Source: Panulirus ornatus
Lineage: Eukaryota > Arthropoda > Malacostraca > Decapoda > Palinuridae
NCBI RefSeq assembly: GCF_036320965.1
Contig: NC_092236.1
Location: forward strand, 16,267,018-16,331,017
Direction of reading: 5' to 3'
DNA: 64,000 bases
Part shown: piece by piece, positions 1-12,654 of the stretch
How positions within the stretch are numbered: the stretch's first letter is position 1
Layout: every line of letters starts with the position of its first letter
Position numbers and translations under genes: made by a program
The notes under the pieces: model-generated
The model's input: the letters and a program-made list of their open reading frames with translations, nothing else
What the model was told of the DNA's origin: nothing
The model's database searches: none

Positions 1-298
1 ACACACACACGGCGGTCCTGGAGGAGCTGGCAGGCTCTGGAACGAGCCTTCCAACATCCACAAACAAACATACTCCCTGAGAACGAAAACTCGCCCAAGA
101 ATCTCCCAAACAATAGACGCGTGAAATGTGTGGAGTGAGTGAGTTTATTTTTTTCTTCTGCTTTACTTCTTTTTTTCTCTCTCTTTTTTTCTAATAATCG
201 GATCTGAGTGAGTTTTGTAAAGGTGTTTGTTGTGTGTCTAGAGTGTCTGACATTTGTGCAAGTCTGCCTCACCCACTGCTGTTACGCAGATCTCCGTT
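1..298. other. unassigned flank
   Basis: Opens with five AC units (the end of a CA array that continues outside the window). It then holds ordinary sequence with a T/CT-rich stretch near 146-193. No coding signal or recognisable repeat family seen. Confidence 0.5.
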
Positions 299-299
299 G

Positions 300-377
<78 letters not shown>
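299..377. repeat. (TA)n microsatellite
   Basis: Almost pure TA run with one AAAT interruption near 308. Open frames crossing it translate to alternating Ile-Tyr and are not genes. No mobile element is recognised on either side, unlike most other TA arrays in the window. Confidence 0.97.
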
Positions 378-379
<2 letters not shown>

Positions 380-816
380 CGGGTTCATTGTAGTTCTAAT
401 GCAACCATGCGACCTTTACAGATTTCTTTTTTCCCCTGGGAACAAATTCTACCTTCCTCCTCATCATGGTAGTTCATAACAACATGACTATTATCTACAC
501 AAGTTATCCCCAAGATACGTCCTCATCTAAACAGACACCATAATTCTGTTGCTTACCAGCTGGCCGCTCCACAGTATACATACAACATGAAAACATCGCC
601 ACATCCTCCCTGCCGTAAACCTCCCGTCTTGGAAATTTGGAATTTCCATTTCGCAGACGTGACTGTGAGTTGGAATAATTTTTGTCTAAATCTGTCATCT
701 GCTTCAGACAGGTAATTATGACTCAGACGAGAGTACACTAAACAGTTCTCAGGAAGTTTGTACTGTTCAATTTGTTGGCTACATAGGTAAAGTTTAAACT
801 AAATTCCTGATATATG

Positions 817-818
<2 letters not shown>
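378..818. other. unassigned interval between two (TA)n arrays
   Basis: About 440 bp lying between TA arrays. It may be an unrecognised decayed element, because most intervals of this kind in the window are. I see no RT motif, pol III box or the shared LINE tail, and short minus-strand open frames at 504-738 have no recognisable product. Confidence 0.45.

Positions 819-895
<77 letters not shown>
819..895. repeat. (TA)n microsatellite at the 3' end of LINE-A
   Basis: TA run of about 77 bp. It directly abuts the 3' end of the minus-strand LINE-A, so it sits where the element's tail would be. Confidence 0.97.
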
Positions 896-897
<2 letters not shown>

Positions 898-2258
898 TTT
901 TGTATTCATTTGCTGTTTCTCGCTTTAGTGATGTAGCCCCAGGAACAGAAGATGAAATGGCCTCGTGTTTATATCAAACTCTTTAGCTGTCATGTATAAT
1001 GCATCTAAACCAGAGCCCCTATCCACACAACAAAGCAGCAGAGACCTGTCCGTGATCTTCCTTGACTGCTTTCTTTTTTTCTTTTTTGCAGTAATTCAGC
1101 CCACTGACAGCACGTCACTCCCTGCTTTTCCTTGCTCCCTCTCCTCACTTAGTCTATTCATATGTCCAAACCATTTCAGCACGCCCATCTCAGCTCTCTC
1201 AGACATATGTATTCCTCTTACTACCGCACCTCCCTCTTACCCTATGTGATGAACCCTCCTCACATAGTATACTGTCCTCAAACGTTTCACTGCCAAAAAA
1301 AATCCACCCTTTTCAGTACGATGCTATTTGGGGCCCGCGCCTCGTATACATACAACGTCGATGGCATTACTATGCCTTCAAACACACCCATCTTTGCCCT
1401 CACTGACAATGACCTCTACTTTCCACTCACTCTTGGTGTGGCAAGCACCTTTGGCCCGCTCATCCACCTTATGGCTCACTTCACCTTCTGTAGTTCCATT
1501 CGCTGCAGTATCCACTCCAAGCTAGCAATATATCCCAGTTTCTCTAAGTTCTCTCCATTTAGATTCGTGCTGCAAGCAACCTCCACTGCTAAATCGAATA
1601 ACCTTGCCTTTATTCTCACTTATTCTTAACTTTCTCCTTTCACCACTCTTCCCGACTCAAAGGCCATCTTCTGCAGTTTCTCACAGGAATCTTCTCCCAC
1701 CAGCGCCGCGTCATCAGCAAACAACATTCACTAAACAAGCGAGCATCCTCTCATCCCCGAGAGACTGCAGATTTACTTCACTCTCTGAGAACCTTGCGTT
1801 TACCTCCTTCACTTCTCCATCCATAAACAATTAAACAGCCGTGGTGACATCACGTTCCTGCCGCAGATCCACCTTAACCTGGAACCACCAACCTATTCTC
1901 ACACACGCCTTACTCTCTTGATTAAAAACTCTTGGCTGTTTCTAACAGTTTTCCTCTTGCGCCATACATCATGAACACGTTCCACATAGCATCTCTATCA
2001 ATCCCATCATAGGCTTTCTCTATATCCATAAACGACACAAACTGGTCCTGTTTCTCAACGTATTTCTCGTACACATTCTTCAAAGATGACCACCATACCC
2101 TCTACTACTCAAGGGACAACACTGTTTCTTTCTCCCCAGTCTGAAACTCTGCTCATGCCACCGCCCTCTCAATCAATCATCACTCTCCCATACAGCTCAC
2201 TGTGTACACTCACACACATATACCTCTGCACTCTGAGCATTTACATTTGTCGCTCAAG

Positions 2259-2261
<3 letters not shown>
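896..2261 (-). mobile_element. LINE-A: decayed RTE-like non-LTR retrotransposon fragment
   Basis: Read on the minus strand, this is the RT part and 3' UTR of the LINE family also seen at 38804-39659 and 46996-47744. The RT begins right at the (TA)n array ending at 2262 and the 3' tail ends at the (TA)n array at 819-895, so TA arrays bound it exactly on both sides. The C-terminal domain (about 1090-1480) is alignable to LINE-E but lacks roughly 100 bp near 1130. The 3' UTR (about 900-1090) carries a diverged copy of the shared tail (914-939). The upstream endonuclease region is missing. Many stops and frameshifts mark it as long dead. Long plus-strand open frames at 1162-1629 are antisense shadows of it. 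Confidence 0.85.
1090..2261 (-). pseudogene. reverse transcriptase pseudogene of LINE-A
   Basis: Three RT motifs can be read in order on the minus strand. Motif A at about 2003-2045 reads FMDIEKAYDGIDRD and keeps the catalytic Asp. Motif B at about 1818-1874 reads LRQERDVTTAV then a stop and LFMDG, against the family's LRQGCVMSPW-LF pattern. Motif C at about 1699-1728 reads MLFADDAALV with the DD pair intact. Upstream (2050-2261) the N-terminal fingers region is recognisable, for example ELYGRV. Stops and frame changes between motifs rule out function. The motif order and C-terminal domain fit an RTE-like element; the exact clade is not proven. Confidence 0.85.

Positions 2262-2341
<80 letters not shown>
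2262..2341. repeat. (TA)n microsatellite between LINE-A and SINE
   Basis: TA run of about 80 bp that separates the 5' truncation of LINE-A (minus) from the 5' start of the SINE-like element (plus). Confidence 0.97.

Positions 2342-3318
<977 letters not shown>

Positions 3319-3377
<59 letters not shown>
3319..3377. repeat. (CT)n microsatellite
   Basis: Pure CT run of about 29 units. It produces Ser-Leu open frames that are not genes. Confidence 0.97.
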
Positions 3378-3380
<3 letters not shown>

Positions 3381-3497
3381 TCGCTTCCGCTGCAAGGGCG
3401 TTGTGTATGCTTACCGTAGTCCAAAAATCACGAGTCATTTACCCTTTCACGGTGAGCAAATTTAAGGCCTTTAGTCTTTCCTTATAACTCAGCTCTC

Positions 3498-3728
3498 TTA
3501 ATTCTGGCACCATTTTTGTTGCCTCTATTAGCTGTCTGTTTCTTTATTCTGGCACCATCTTTGTTCCCTCTATCAGCTGTCTGTTTCTTTCTTCTGGTAC
3601 CATCTTTGTTGCCTCTATCAGCTGTCTGTTTCTATAAACTGATACCATCTGTATTGCCTCTATTAGCTGTCTGTTTCTATAAACTGCTACCATCTCTATT
3701 GCCTCTATTAGCTGTCTGTTTCTTCAAG
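3498..3728 (+). repeat. 45-bp minisatellite, about five copies
   Basis: Five imperfect copies of a 45-bp unit containing CTGTCTGTTTCTTTATTCTG and a ACCATCTTTGTTGCCTCTAT block. Because 45 is a multiple of three, a 15-residue repeat around LLAVCF stays open across the array (3516-3740). It has no start context, relatives or composition that would argue for translation. Confidence 0.85.
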
Positions 3729-3947
3729 TGCGGTCACTAATTCTAAAAGGCATACTCTAGTTTTGTCCTCGTGTAGGACGTGAACAGCTTACTGACTAGC
3801 TCTATATCCACGAGTGTGTGTGCGACATTCTATTGTTTACCTGCAAGACGACTGGTTTCCTTAACTCATCTCCTTAACCAAGGCTCTGGCGAAAGCCTAG
3901 GGAAGATGTTGATTCCCATTTCTCTCTAACACACATTCCTGAACACA

Positions 3948-3950
<3 letters not shown>

Positions 3951-4014
<64 letters not shown>
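3951..4014. repeat. (GT)n microsatellite
   Basis: Pure GT run of about 32 units. Confidence 0.97.
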
Positions 4015-4017
<3 letters not shown>

Positions 4018-4205
4018 GCGACAGTATGTCCTTGTATATTTATGTATTTCTGTGCGTGTGTGTTTTTTCTGTGTGCAAGTCCGTATAAAGACGCTTTTAC
4101 ATCGACATTTTCTCATCTTTTTGTGATTCTTCCGTGTCCCATTAACTACTTTTCACTTAGTATAAATATTTATAGAACTGTATTTGTTCCAGTGTTCCTT
4201 CGTGT

Positions 4206-4206
<1 letters not shown>

Positions 4207-4249
<43 letters not shown>
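4207..4249. repeat. (GT)n microsatellite
   Basis: Pure GT run of about 21 units. Confidence 0.97.
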
Positions 4250-4250
<1 letters not shown>

Positions 4251-4517
4251 GAGACGTGACCAGAACTCAGAGTGTGGGAAATCACAGCTGGTTCTCCGAC
4301 CCGCTTTCCCACCTGATGAAAGTCTTCGATCGAGGGTCTTCGCGACCTCAGCTAAGGTCAACCAATACCTTTAAGTAAATGTCGAAGGTGGTTGAGTATA
4401 TTCCTACATGCGCGTGTTTGTGTTTCAAATTCTGACAGACTCCAAGTTCATAGGTCTAATCTCCACATAAAAGTTCCGCTTTGCCGATTTCATTAAACAG
4501 TATCAGTAATAAATATA
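4250..4517. other. unassigned sequence
   Basis: Short interval leading into the 30-bp minisatellite. Nothing recognised. Confidence 0.5.
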
Positions 4518-5125
4518 AGTTATAGTAGCACTTTATAGTCTACATAAAGTTATAGTAGCACTTTTTTTAGTATACATAAAGTTATAGTACCATTCAATAG
4601 TCTACATAAAGTTATAGTAGTACTTTATGGCCTACAGAAAGTTATAGTAGCACTTTATGGCCTACACAAAGTTATAGTAGTACTTTATAGTCCTACACAA
4701 AGTTATAGTAGCACTTTATAGTCTACACAAAGTTATAGTAGCACTTTATAGTCTACACAAAGTTATAGTAGCACTTTATAGCCTACACAAAGTTCTAGTA
4801 GCACTTTATAACCTACACAAAGTTCTAGTAGTACTTTATAGCCTACACAAAGTTACTGTAGTTGTACTTTATAGACTAAACAAAGTTATAGTAATACTTT
4901 ATAGTCTACACAAAGTTATAGCAACACTTTATAGTCTACACAAAGCTATAGTAGCACTCTATAGTCTACACAAAGTTATAGTAGCACTTTATAGTCTACA
5001 CAAAATCAAAGCAGTACTTTATAGTCTACACAAAGTTATAGTAGCACTTCACTTTATAGTCTACACAAAACTACGGTAGCACTTTCTAGTCCATAACAAG
5101 CTGCAGTACCACTTTATAGTCCACA
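4518..5125. repeat. 30-bp minisatellite, about 20 copies
   Basis: Tandem array of a 30-bp unit whose core is GTAGCACTTTATAGTCTACA, followed by CAAAGTTATA. Variants (GTAGTACTTTATGGCC, AAGCTATAG, AAAATCAAAGC) are scattered. The central copies are most uniform and the edge copies most diverged, as expected of unequal exchange. There are no unique spacers, so it is not a CRISPR. Confidence 0.95.
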
Positions 5126-5689
5126 TTGATAAACATATCAGAATAATTAGAAAGATAATTACTGTCATTTTACTGGATAATCATATGACTCGCATGACAA
5201 ACAAATCATTCTGTGTACACTGGGTATTTTCCAAGAGCTCTACAACGAGGAATGTCTGTTGCATCATTAATCCTTGAAAATGCTCTATTTGCAATTTCTT
5301 TTTCGTCCTTCCTACAAGTGAGTCGGCGCTAAATGTTTAAGATAAGATCTGTGCCTCAGAAGTTTAAGTATGCACAGCAGTATTATCAGCGAGTCAGAAA
5401 AACACGGAAGTAAAACTAACGCAAAGGGAGTGAAAATAAGAATCAGTATCGTAGTATGTGCTACATAACTGTACGTGTGTTGAAGAGATACTTGAACACA
5501 TCTCACAGATGCCTGAACTGTTTCACAATACGACCTTTTTCTTTTTTTTTTTTCTTTCTCTCCAATATTATTCAGGTTGTCAAGGACACCTCTTCGTCAT
5601 GCGGAGTAAAAGGTCATGAAGTGAGTCATACCAACAGCCTCGCTACAGCTGTTCAGAGACTGACTGCCCGAATGTCTCTAGTGGGAGAA
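5126..5689. other. unassigned AT-rich sequence
   Basis: No coding signal. A pyrimidine-rich stretch (about 5530-5560) precedes the 3' end of LINE-B. Confidence 0.5.
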
Positions 5690-7155
5690 AAGACTTCAAT
5701 GCAAATCTGATGTTCCCTTCGTCTGGCACACGGATCCTTTTAGCCAGTCTTTCTTCTTTTGTTCTCCAGTTGGGCACAGCGTGGTCGGCCCTCTCACTCC
5801 AGCTGCGATTATAGTACCACATCTTTCTCTTAAAAACACTGTCATTCCCGACATGATCAACCCGCCTTGATACCGCATATCGTCCTCCTCAGGCATTTCA
5901 TATCCAACACGTCCAACCAACTTCCTTTCCTTTGCATTCATTACTGTGGACTCACAGCCACACAACACTGTCGGGGCTACTGCGTCCTCACTCACAGCCA
6001 TCTTTGCCATGACAAAACAACGGCCACTCGTCCCACATTCTCCTACATGGAGTCAGGATATTTTATCCCTCCCCGTACCATCCTATGACTCACTTCAGTC
6101 CGCATCGTTCCATCAGCTGCCACGCTCACTTCTAGGTAAGTAAAACACTCCACTTCCATCAGACTCCTAACCACTGAAACTTACACTCGAATCATCCTGT
6201 CTCACCATCTTGCTGCACTCTGTCACTTTAGGTTTGGTTACCATACTTTCACTCTCTCTCTTGTCATACACTCTCTCCAACCGTATCATCAGTTCCTGGA
6301 GTTTTTCTCTGGGGTATATCACTAAATCCGTGTCATCTGTAAACAGCAAATGATTCACCTCCCAGGAACCCACACGCCCCAAGTATACCGTAGTAGCCTT
6401 GACCTTCGTTCAAAGACCTCTGTTTGCATGCACTTCTCTCATCACTCTATCCATAAACAGATTCTCAACCACAATGACATCACACGTCCTTGACGCAGAC
6501 TCACGTTCCCTGGGCGCCACTCATCCTCCTTACTTCCTCCTCCCACACATGCCTCTCCTGGCAAACACTCTTCATGTTTGGTATTTTTCTGTTTACCCAC
6601 ACATCTGTAGCACGCCTTACACAGGGCCTCTATGTCAACCTGATCATACGCTTTCCTCAGACTGATAAATAACCCACTTTCACAGTCATTCTTCCAAGCA
6701 AGCAATTAGTTCGCAAACCTTCTACCTCCCCTGAAGCCACATTCTTCGTCCCCAGTCATATGTTCTGAGCCTGCAATCACCAATCTCTCATACCACATTA
6801 TTTGGTATATCAAATAGACATAGACCTCTGCGATTCGAGCACTCACTTTTGTCCCATTTATCTTTAGAAAAGGGACAAGACCATCGTTTTGCCAGCCCTC
6901 AGGAACCCTACTCTCGGTCAACAACAGGTGTCAACCTCTTTCATACGGAACTCAACTACAAAGCCATCCACACTTGCTAGTTTACCTCACCTCATCTTAC
7001 GTAAGGCTTTCACTACATCCACTCTTTTTACCACGCCATTCGCCATGACTCTCATTCCGCATGCCATCATATCCGCCATCCAATTATCTAAGACATTCAT
7101 CAATCCTTCAAAATATTCATTCCATTTCTTTTTCACCCCTTCTTTGCCTTAGCCT
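5690..7155 (-). mobile_element. LINE-B: decayed RTE-like retrotransposon, longest copy
   Basis: The minus strand carries, in order, the region upstream of the RT (about 7000-7150, with a decayed family-type stretch near 7100-7145), the RT fingers and palm, and the C-terminal domain down to about 5690. It is the longest RT coverage in the window but has no endonuclease. It is the only RTE-like copy here that does not sit between (TA)n arrays; its upstream side is next to a decayed SINE copy and an (AAT)n array. I could not place a 3' tail. Confidence 0.82.
5696..6924 (-). pseudogene. reverse transcriptase pseudogene of LINE-B
   Basis: Motifs read on the minus strand: fingers region VPEGWQNDGLVPFLK and EECGFRGGR (6706-6924); motif A LFISLRKAYDQVD (about 6626-6675), where the first catalytic Asp of the usual F-x-D is Ser; motif B VSLRQGRVMSLWL (about 6440-6510); motif C HLLFTDDTDLV (about 6312-6360) with the DD pair kept; then the C-terminal domain with VLCGCESTVMNAKERK (5696-6010), against a CGCE-type pattern in relatives. 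Three frames and several stops are needed, so no full RT can be made. Confidence 0.87.
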
Positions 7156-7164
7156 TCGAGGACA

Positions 7165-7317
7165 AATCATCATCGTCTGGCTCTTTCTTTTGCTTCCATC
7201 ATTTTACAAAGTGATAATACAAGAGGGAAGGATTTCTAGCCCTTGCTTACACAACTGTTAGTCGTCTCTGATGACACAGGAGAAAAGAGGATAGTTTTTT
7301 ACCTCTTTATCAACAGG
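7165..7317 (-). mobile_element. decayed partial copy of the SINE-like element
   Basis: Read on the minus strand, this matches the 5' half of the element at 2342-2580. The shared landmarks are GGATTTCTAGCC against GGATTTCCAGCC, TTAGTCGTCTCTGATGACAC against TTAGTCGCCTTCTACGACAC, and a GGAATAATA end against GGGATAATA. Its 5' end merges into the (AAT)n array at 7318. It is strongly diverged and the inner boundary is approximate. Confidence 0.6.
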
Positions 7318-7368
7318 AATAATAATAATGATAATAATAACAATAATAATAATAATAATAATAATAAC

Positions 7369-7409
<41 letters not shown>

Positions 7410-7520
7410 TAAAAACAATAATTATAATAATGATGATAATAATAATTATAATAATAATAGTGATAATAATAATAATAATAATAATAGTAATAATAATTAT
7501 AATAATAATGATAATAATGA

Positions 7521-7563
<43 letters not shown>

Positions 7564-7604
7564 TAATAATAATAATAATAATGATAATAATGATGATAAT
7601 AATA
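7318..7604. repeat. (AAT)n trinucleotide array with GAT/TAT variants
   Basis: About 285 bp of AAT repeats broken by GAT, AAC and TTAT variants. All frames read as poly-Asn, poly-Ile or poly-Tyr/Leu and none is a gene. It starts exactly at the 5' end of a SINE-like copy. Confidence 0.95.
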
Positions 7605-9617
7605 TGCAAATCAGAAATCAGCTACAAGACGGTGACGTTGAGATACACAAACAAGTAAACAGTGTTATGTAAACACAAAGTCTTTACATCACCCGTGCGT
7701 CATCAGTCATGATCACAAGAACCATGACGTGAAAAGCTAAAAAAAAAAAACACTCGACAATAATAATAATATCCCGTGGAAATGTTGATTTACAATAACC
7801 TAAAAGAATAAAACCAAACAACAGAAGCAGCGTTAATGACTTAGAGAGTTAAGTGTGTAAAATACTGAAGGAAGATCCGCCAGATTAAGGACCATATTGC
7901 TGTATTACCCCTTGAGTTATTACGGAATTAAAGTCTTAAAGAATCATTAGGAGAGCAAGTCATTAGCGACGACAAATGAAAAAACAGAGATAATATACGT
8001 ATGGTTTAGGAGAACGAGGATCCTAAAGCCTCGTACTCTCCTTTCGTTTTAAAAACATTTGGATGCAATTTTCACCTCGCGTACCACGCTCCTAACAAGC
8101 CCTCGTATGACCCAGATGATAAGGTGAAAAGGCTAAAAAAAAGAAAATAGGATCGGAACCTTTGTGATACCATCAGTCAAGAGGGTTTCGTTTATATACT
8201 CCACTAGGCAACAGGCAAAATGCCTGAATCGCCCTACCCGTTAGTTCTCTGAGGCGACTGGCTAGGCAGTGCTGGACTGTGTGGACCACATCACGCCCAG
8301 CGTAGTATAAAGCCCCTTCCAGTAGTCCACATCCACCTCAAATCCATTATGGTCTGAGTGTTGCCCTTCGCTTCCACATCAACAGGGCTATCATCTAAAT
8401 CCACCTACCCGTGGAAGTGATAAGAAAAGAAAAAAGAAGCCTCCTGATGATATGGTGCAGTCTGAAAGATAACCACCAGAGAAATATTCCCAAAAATTTG
8501 TTAAATTATAACATAGCAAGGAGGAAATATTGTCTTGTACGTTTTCATTTCCTCTTTTTTTTCTTTCGTCTCTTTCATCGATTCTGCTGAAAAATTCCTG
8601 TATGATTTCTCAAATTGCTGAAGATGATAGTAATTTCCACCAAATTTCTCAACTTCTTGTACAAGCAATGTTCACTGAAAGGCTCCTACTGCTCCGTGGA
8701 ACAATGGAGTTCTCGCCCAGGACCAAAGTTCAGGCGTTTCTCAAACCACTAATGATCAATAACCCCACCCCCCCCAAAAAAAAAAAAAATAATAAATAAA
8801 TACTTGGAGAGAATAAAGAAAAAAGCCAAAATATTTACCACGTATGCTATCAAGGTTTATCGCTGTCAATTTACATTGCCAGCACCGAATGGATGTCCAT
8901 GAACAAGATGCTCGCAGAGCAAGCCATCACAGCTACTGTTGACCACGCAATTAGTCGCAGATCCAGAGGAATGCTCTGGAAACTAGGTTACGGCACCAGT
9001 CAGTCTGGCTAACACCGCGAACAGAAGTGGCATCTGGAGAACGCTGGAAGACGTCGCAGTATTTCGAAGTTTCGAATCAACAGGATGCATTGCCGTCGCC
9101 GTTTCGAATCAGCGAGAATCATTTTCGATCTCGCTTCGAGTCAACGAGGATGGAGTTTAATAGTGAACCTATATAGTATAACAAGTTCCACTTCTTCCAC
9201 TAGTATACCCCCAATTGGTTTCCTGGTTCACGGATATATCATATAGCAATATATCAGACATTATATGTGTTATGACTTGAGTATATATATGTAGTCTTTG
9301 TTTCATCTATCTTACTGCTTTCTAACAACTGCAAATTTGTATAATTCTTTCATTTCTGGGTTGAATGACCTGTACCTTGGCAGTCATATGCAATAAAGTA
9401 TCTTGCCATATCTTTTACTTCTTTTTATTCGATTCATTTTCTGGTTCAGACTTCAGAAGGTCTAAGGTGATTAAGTCTATTTACTCCGAAGAAAAAATAA
9501 AATGCCGGGAATCATAAGATGAACTTGCAGTGATGTAGATGGACGGCTGTGTTTATGATAGAGAAAGGGGCGGTGTCTACATCCACTCACGAAACTTAAG
9601 TTATATCAAATTACTTG
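7605..9617. other. 2 kb of unassigned sequence
   Basis: Mostly AT-leaning and without coding signal on either strand. Small items: short runs of A at 7739-7750 and 8771-8788; a segment at 9065-9145 with three loosely repeated TTTCGAATCA-like blocks; a GC-richer patch at 8220-8350 with self-complementary TGGACT/AGTCCA pieces. The open frame at 8530-8799 ends in a C/A homopolymer and has no recognisable domain. Confidence 0.5.
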
Positions 9618-9782
9618 TTATATTATACTACGATATGCTCTACTGTATCAAAATATGCTTTGCTATACGACGGTATGTTACACTATATCAGAATATGCTT
9701 TGTTATACGACGGTATGTCCTACAATGTTAGAATATGCTTTGTTATATGACGGTATGCTCTGCTATGTTATAATATGCACCG
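9618..9782. repeat. 40-bp minisatellite, about four copies
   Basis: Imperfect tandem copies of a 40-bp unit containing AATATGCTTTGTTATACGAC and GGTATG. Copies begin near 9650, 9690 and 9730. The frame at 9539-9793 runs through it without other support. Confidence 0.85.
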
Positions 9783-10751
9783 CCCTTTCATGATATCTTT
9801 CAGTCTTGTCGCGTCATGCCATCAGCCTGCCACTGCAGTGGTTATCTACAGCTTTGTTTACGTTACACCGTGCCATGTTATGCTATGCTGTGCGACTTTC
9901 GCCCTCTGCCTCCGTACCTCAGTACCTGTATCTTATGCTAACATGTGCCGCTTTACGACACGTATCAAAAGAACCCCCTCAAAGAAAATTAACACTTTGA
10001 AGTTAATTCTGCCTAAACACGATTCTGACAGAACGGAGAAATCGACTGATCTTGTTTTCCAGGAGTACGTCAGACACAAGCAAAGATCAAACGTTAATGT
10101 TGTGTTTCCCAGAAGATAATCGTCAAGGAAGTGACTCAAGTTGTGACGAGTAAGAGTTGACCTTTGTCCTCTCCTTCGGGAAGTATCCTTGATCGAAGGG
10201 TGAGGTAATATTCTAAATTAGAAAAAGAGAGAGAGAGGGGGGGATTCAAAGGAGGTATCATCATACAGTCTATGGATCCCTTTTATTCTGCACTAGTAGC
10301 TTCGTGGCGGCACTCCAAGCAGAGCCAGGGAAGTGATGGACTCCTCAAAAAGGGGAGGTGAAGGTCCCCAGCGAGACGGTACTGATGATGAAACAACATC
10401 GGAGCAGCGGACCTTGTCGCTCGGGTCGCAACTTCTCCCTGGCGGAGTCCGATAATATGTAATACATCTGTACAAAACCCATCCATCACCTAGAGAACTC
10501 AGAGAGAAAATAAAAGGCCAAACTCGACATAACACCAAAGTAAACTGAAATGAACCACCAACTACTACGACAGTCTACGCGTCCACAAAAGATCCAAGAA
10601 GCAAAGAGGAGGTTCGAACCCCGAGCACAGACAGATTCGAGGCATTGAGATGACAGTGGCTGATGGCAGTAGCGCGGGTATGGCCTGCCCAGCCACCATA
10701 TGTACGGACGCTCATCGAGGTCAACGCTCACCTCACAGCAGTCACTCTATT

Positions 10752-10753
<2 letters not shown>
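9783..10753. other. unassigned sequence with a possible decayed tRNA-SINE
   Basis: No gene. On the minus strand a B-box-like GGGGTTCGAACC (about 10612-10623) follows an A-box-like TGGCTGGGCAGG (about 10684-10696). The spacing is too long for an intact tRNA head, so an interrupted SINE head is only a possibility. (GA)7 near 10227-10239. Confidence 0.35.

Positions 10754-10824
<71 letters not shown>
10754..10824. repeat. (GA)n microsatellite, left arm of an inverted pair
   Basis: About 35 GA units. Only 24 bp away lies a (TC)n array of the same length at 10849-10920, so a single strand can fold into a long hairpin. Confidence 0.97.
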
Positions 10825-10827
<3 letters not shown>

Positions 10828-10846
10828 AGTCGTTGAAAGATTTATA

Positions 10847-10848
<2 letters not shown>

Positions 10849-10920
<72 letters not shown>
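10849..10920. repeat. (TC)n microsatellite, right arm of an inverted pair
   Basis: About 36 TC units, complementary to the (GA)n array at 10754-10824. Confidence 0.97.
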
Positions 10921-10923
<3 letters not shown>

Positions 10924-10982
10924 ATCTGTTCCCACTAAACCAAACCCTCTTCCACCCTCTGTCCCCTGATCCCCCCACCCCC

Positions 10983-10984
<2 letters not shown>

Positions 10985-11013
<29 letters not shown>
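10985..11013. repeat. (CA)n microsatellite
   Basis: Short CA run preceded by a C-rich block and followed by an ACAG-interrupted continuation to about 11023. Confidence 0.93.
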
Positions 11014-11018
<5 letters not shown>

Positions 11019-11023
11019 ACACA

Positions 11024-12038
11024 GAGCAGAGCCTCCTACCCTGCTCAGTGAGTGCTCTGTTGCAGGCAACATGTACATGAATATCAAAAGCTTATTCTAA
11101 ATAGCCGTCTGTTGCATGCTTTCATGTCTGGCTATATCTCTGTTTGCTCATTTTTTTTGTTGTTGTTGTGTGATCCCACGCTTGGTAGACTCTCAAGGCA
11201 TCTTCATCTGTTTACTTGTTATTCGGATCTTTGCTCTTCCTGAATTCATAGAATTTCACTCGCTTTCGTTTCTACACATACTTTCTCCTATATTACCACA
11301 CGTATTTCCCTTTGAGCCGCTGTCTAAACTTGTGTGAATTACTTCGTTACGTTTCATCATCTCTGTGTTTTGATGATGATAAATATATATATTTTTTTCT
11401 TTTGACTTGTATCTTATACCGGAGCTTTGCGTTCTGCAGTTCCACCATAAGCTTTATGAGTTCATCTTCTCTCATATACTTTGCCTTGACTCTTAGGTAA
11501 CTTTTCTTTACATAAAACATTTTTTTTTCCCTTCAGATGAAAAATATGTTTTACAGTTGCTGGACTGCATTACTTCTTTTCATTCCGTAATGAAGTGTCA
11601 GACCTTCACAAAATGAATATGACTGTGAGTTTGGCTTCACGTTTTTATTCGTGATGAACAGGAATCAAGTAATACATATGTGCCGTTGTATACACATTTC
11701 AAATGTGGTTTTGTTCTTGAGCATCTGAATCTATAAGCTCTAATACCCCTTAGAATGTATAAGCTGTAAAGTCTAGTCTTACTGTAGATCTCACTTGATT
11801 CTTCGTCCTTTCGTTACATCCGGGAGAGTTATCATAAAATCATAAGATTATACATAATTACCTTATGAATGAGACTAAATCGTGTCGGAGCGATTGGTGC
11901 GTATATAAGTTTAAACGCCGTAGCTTCTCGCGTTCTGTTTTTGGTGCACCATCTTAGCAGCAAATAATGTAACATTCGTATATAATTCACAGCGATTAAA
12001 CCTCTCATTCACTGATTTCATTCCGTCACTGACTCATT

Positions 12039-12041
<3 letters not shown>
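11024..12041. other. 1 kb of unassigned AT-rich sequence
   Basis: T-rich on the plus strand. Small open frames at 11052-11500 have no recognisable product. No repeat family seen. Confidence 0.5.
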
Positions 12042-12111
<70 letters not shown>

Positions 12112-12138
12112 GGTAAAAGCTCGTTGCGGGTACTTTCG

Positions 12139-12206
<68 letters not shown>
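12042..12206. repeat. paired (TC)n microsatellites
   Basis: (TC)n at 12042-12109 and again at about 12138-12206, separated by a 28-bp non-repeat spacer. Both arrays have the same orientation. Confidence 0.96.
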
Positions 12207-12209
<3 letters not shown>

Positions 12210-12575
12210 GATATCTATGTATCTACACATCTTATTAATCTTAGCCGTGTTTCATCTATGTCCCCCACTGTCACATAAGCGCACAAATCCTCCTTTACCC
12301 TACCTGCCACGTCTCACCCATGGTAACCCTGGCAGACATGCCACTGCCGTATTGATAATACTCAACCCTGGTGACCACAGTGTGGTGGGGTCAATCAGCT
12401 GTTCTCCAGGCATCAGCTGATCGTCCACAAACAGGTTTACCAGTGCCTGAGGCCAAGTCTTCCACGAACCTCTATGGACTCCGAGAGCGTTACTTACAGG
12501 TTTTAAAACCTCTTCTGTGGCAGCGCAAGATACTGTACCGGCTCTCGGAAAATACGAACCGCTAAAGGGTAACTA

Positions 12576-12577
<2 letters not shown>
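12207..12577. other. unassigned sequence
   Basis: About 370 bp with no recognised feature. Open frames at 12217-12565 are short and have no known domain. Confidence 0.45.

Positions 12578-12654
<77 letters not shown>
12578..12654. repeat. (CT)n microsatellite
   Basis: Nearly pure CT run of about 38 units. Confidence 0.97.

Noticed and set aside
299..377. (TA)n as an origin, promoter TATA element or terminator
   Set aside because: Pure long microsatellites; no positional evidence for a regulatory role.
4518..5125. CRISPR-like array
   Set aside because: Repeats are head-to-tail with no unique spacers, and the genome context is eukaryotic.
7243..7609. Poly-Asn, poly-Ile and poly-Tyr frames
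   Set aside because: Read-through of the (AAT)n array in several frames on both strands.
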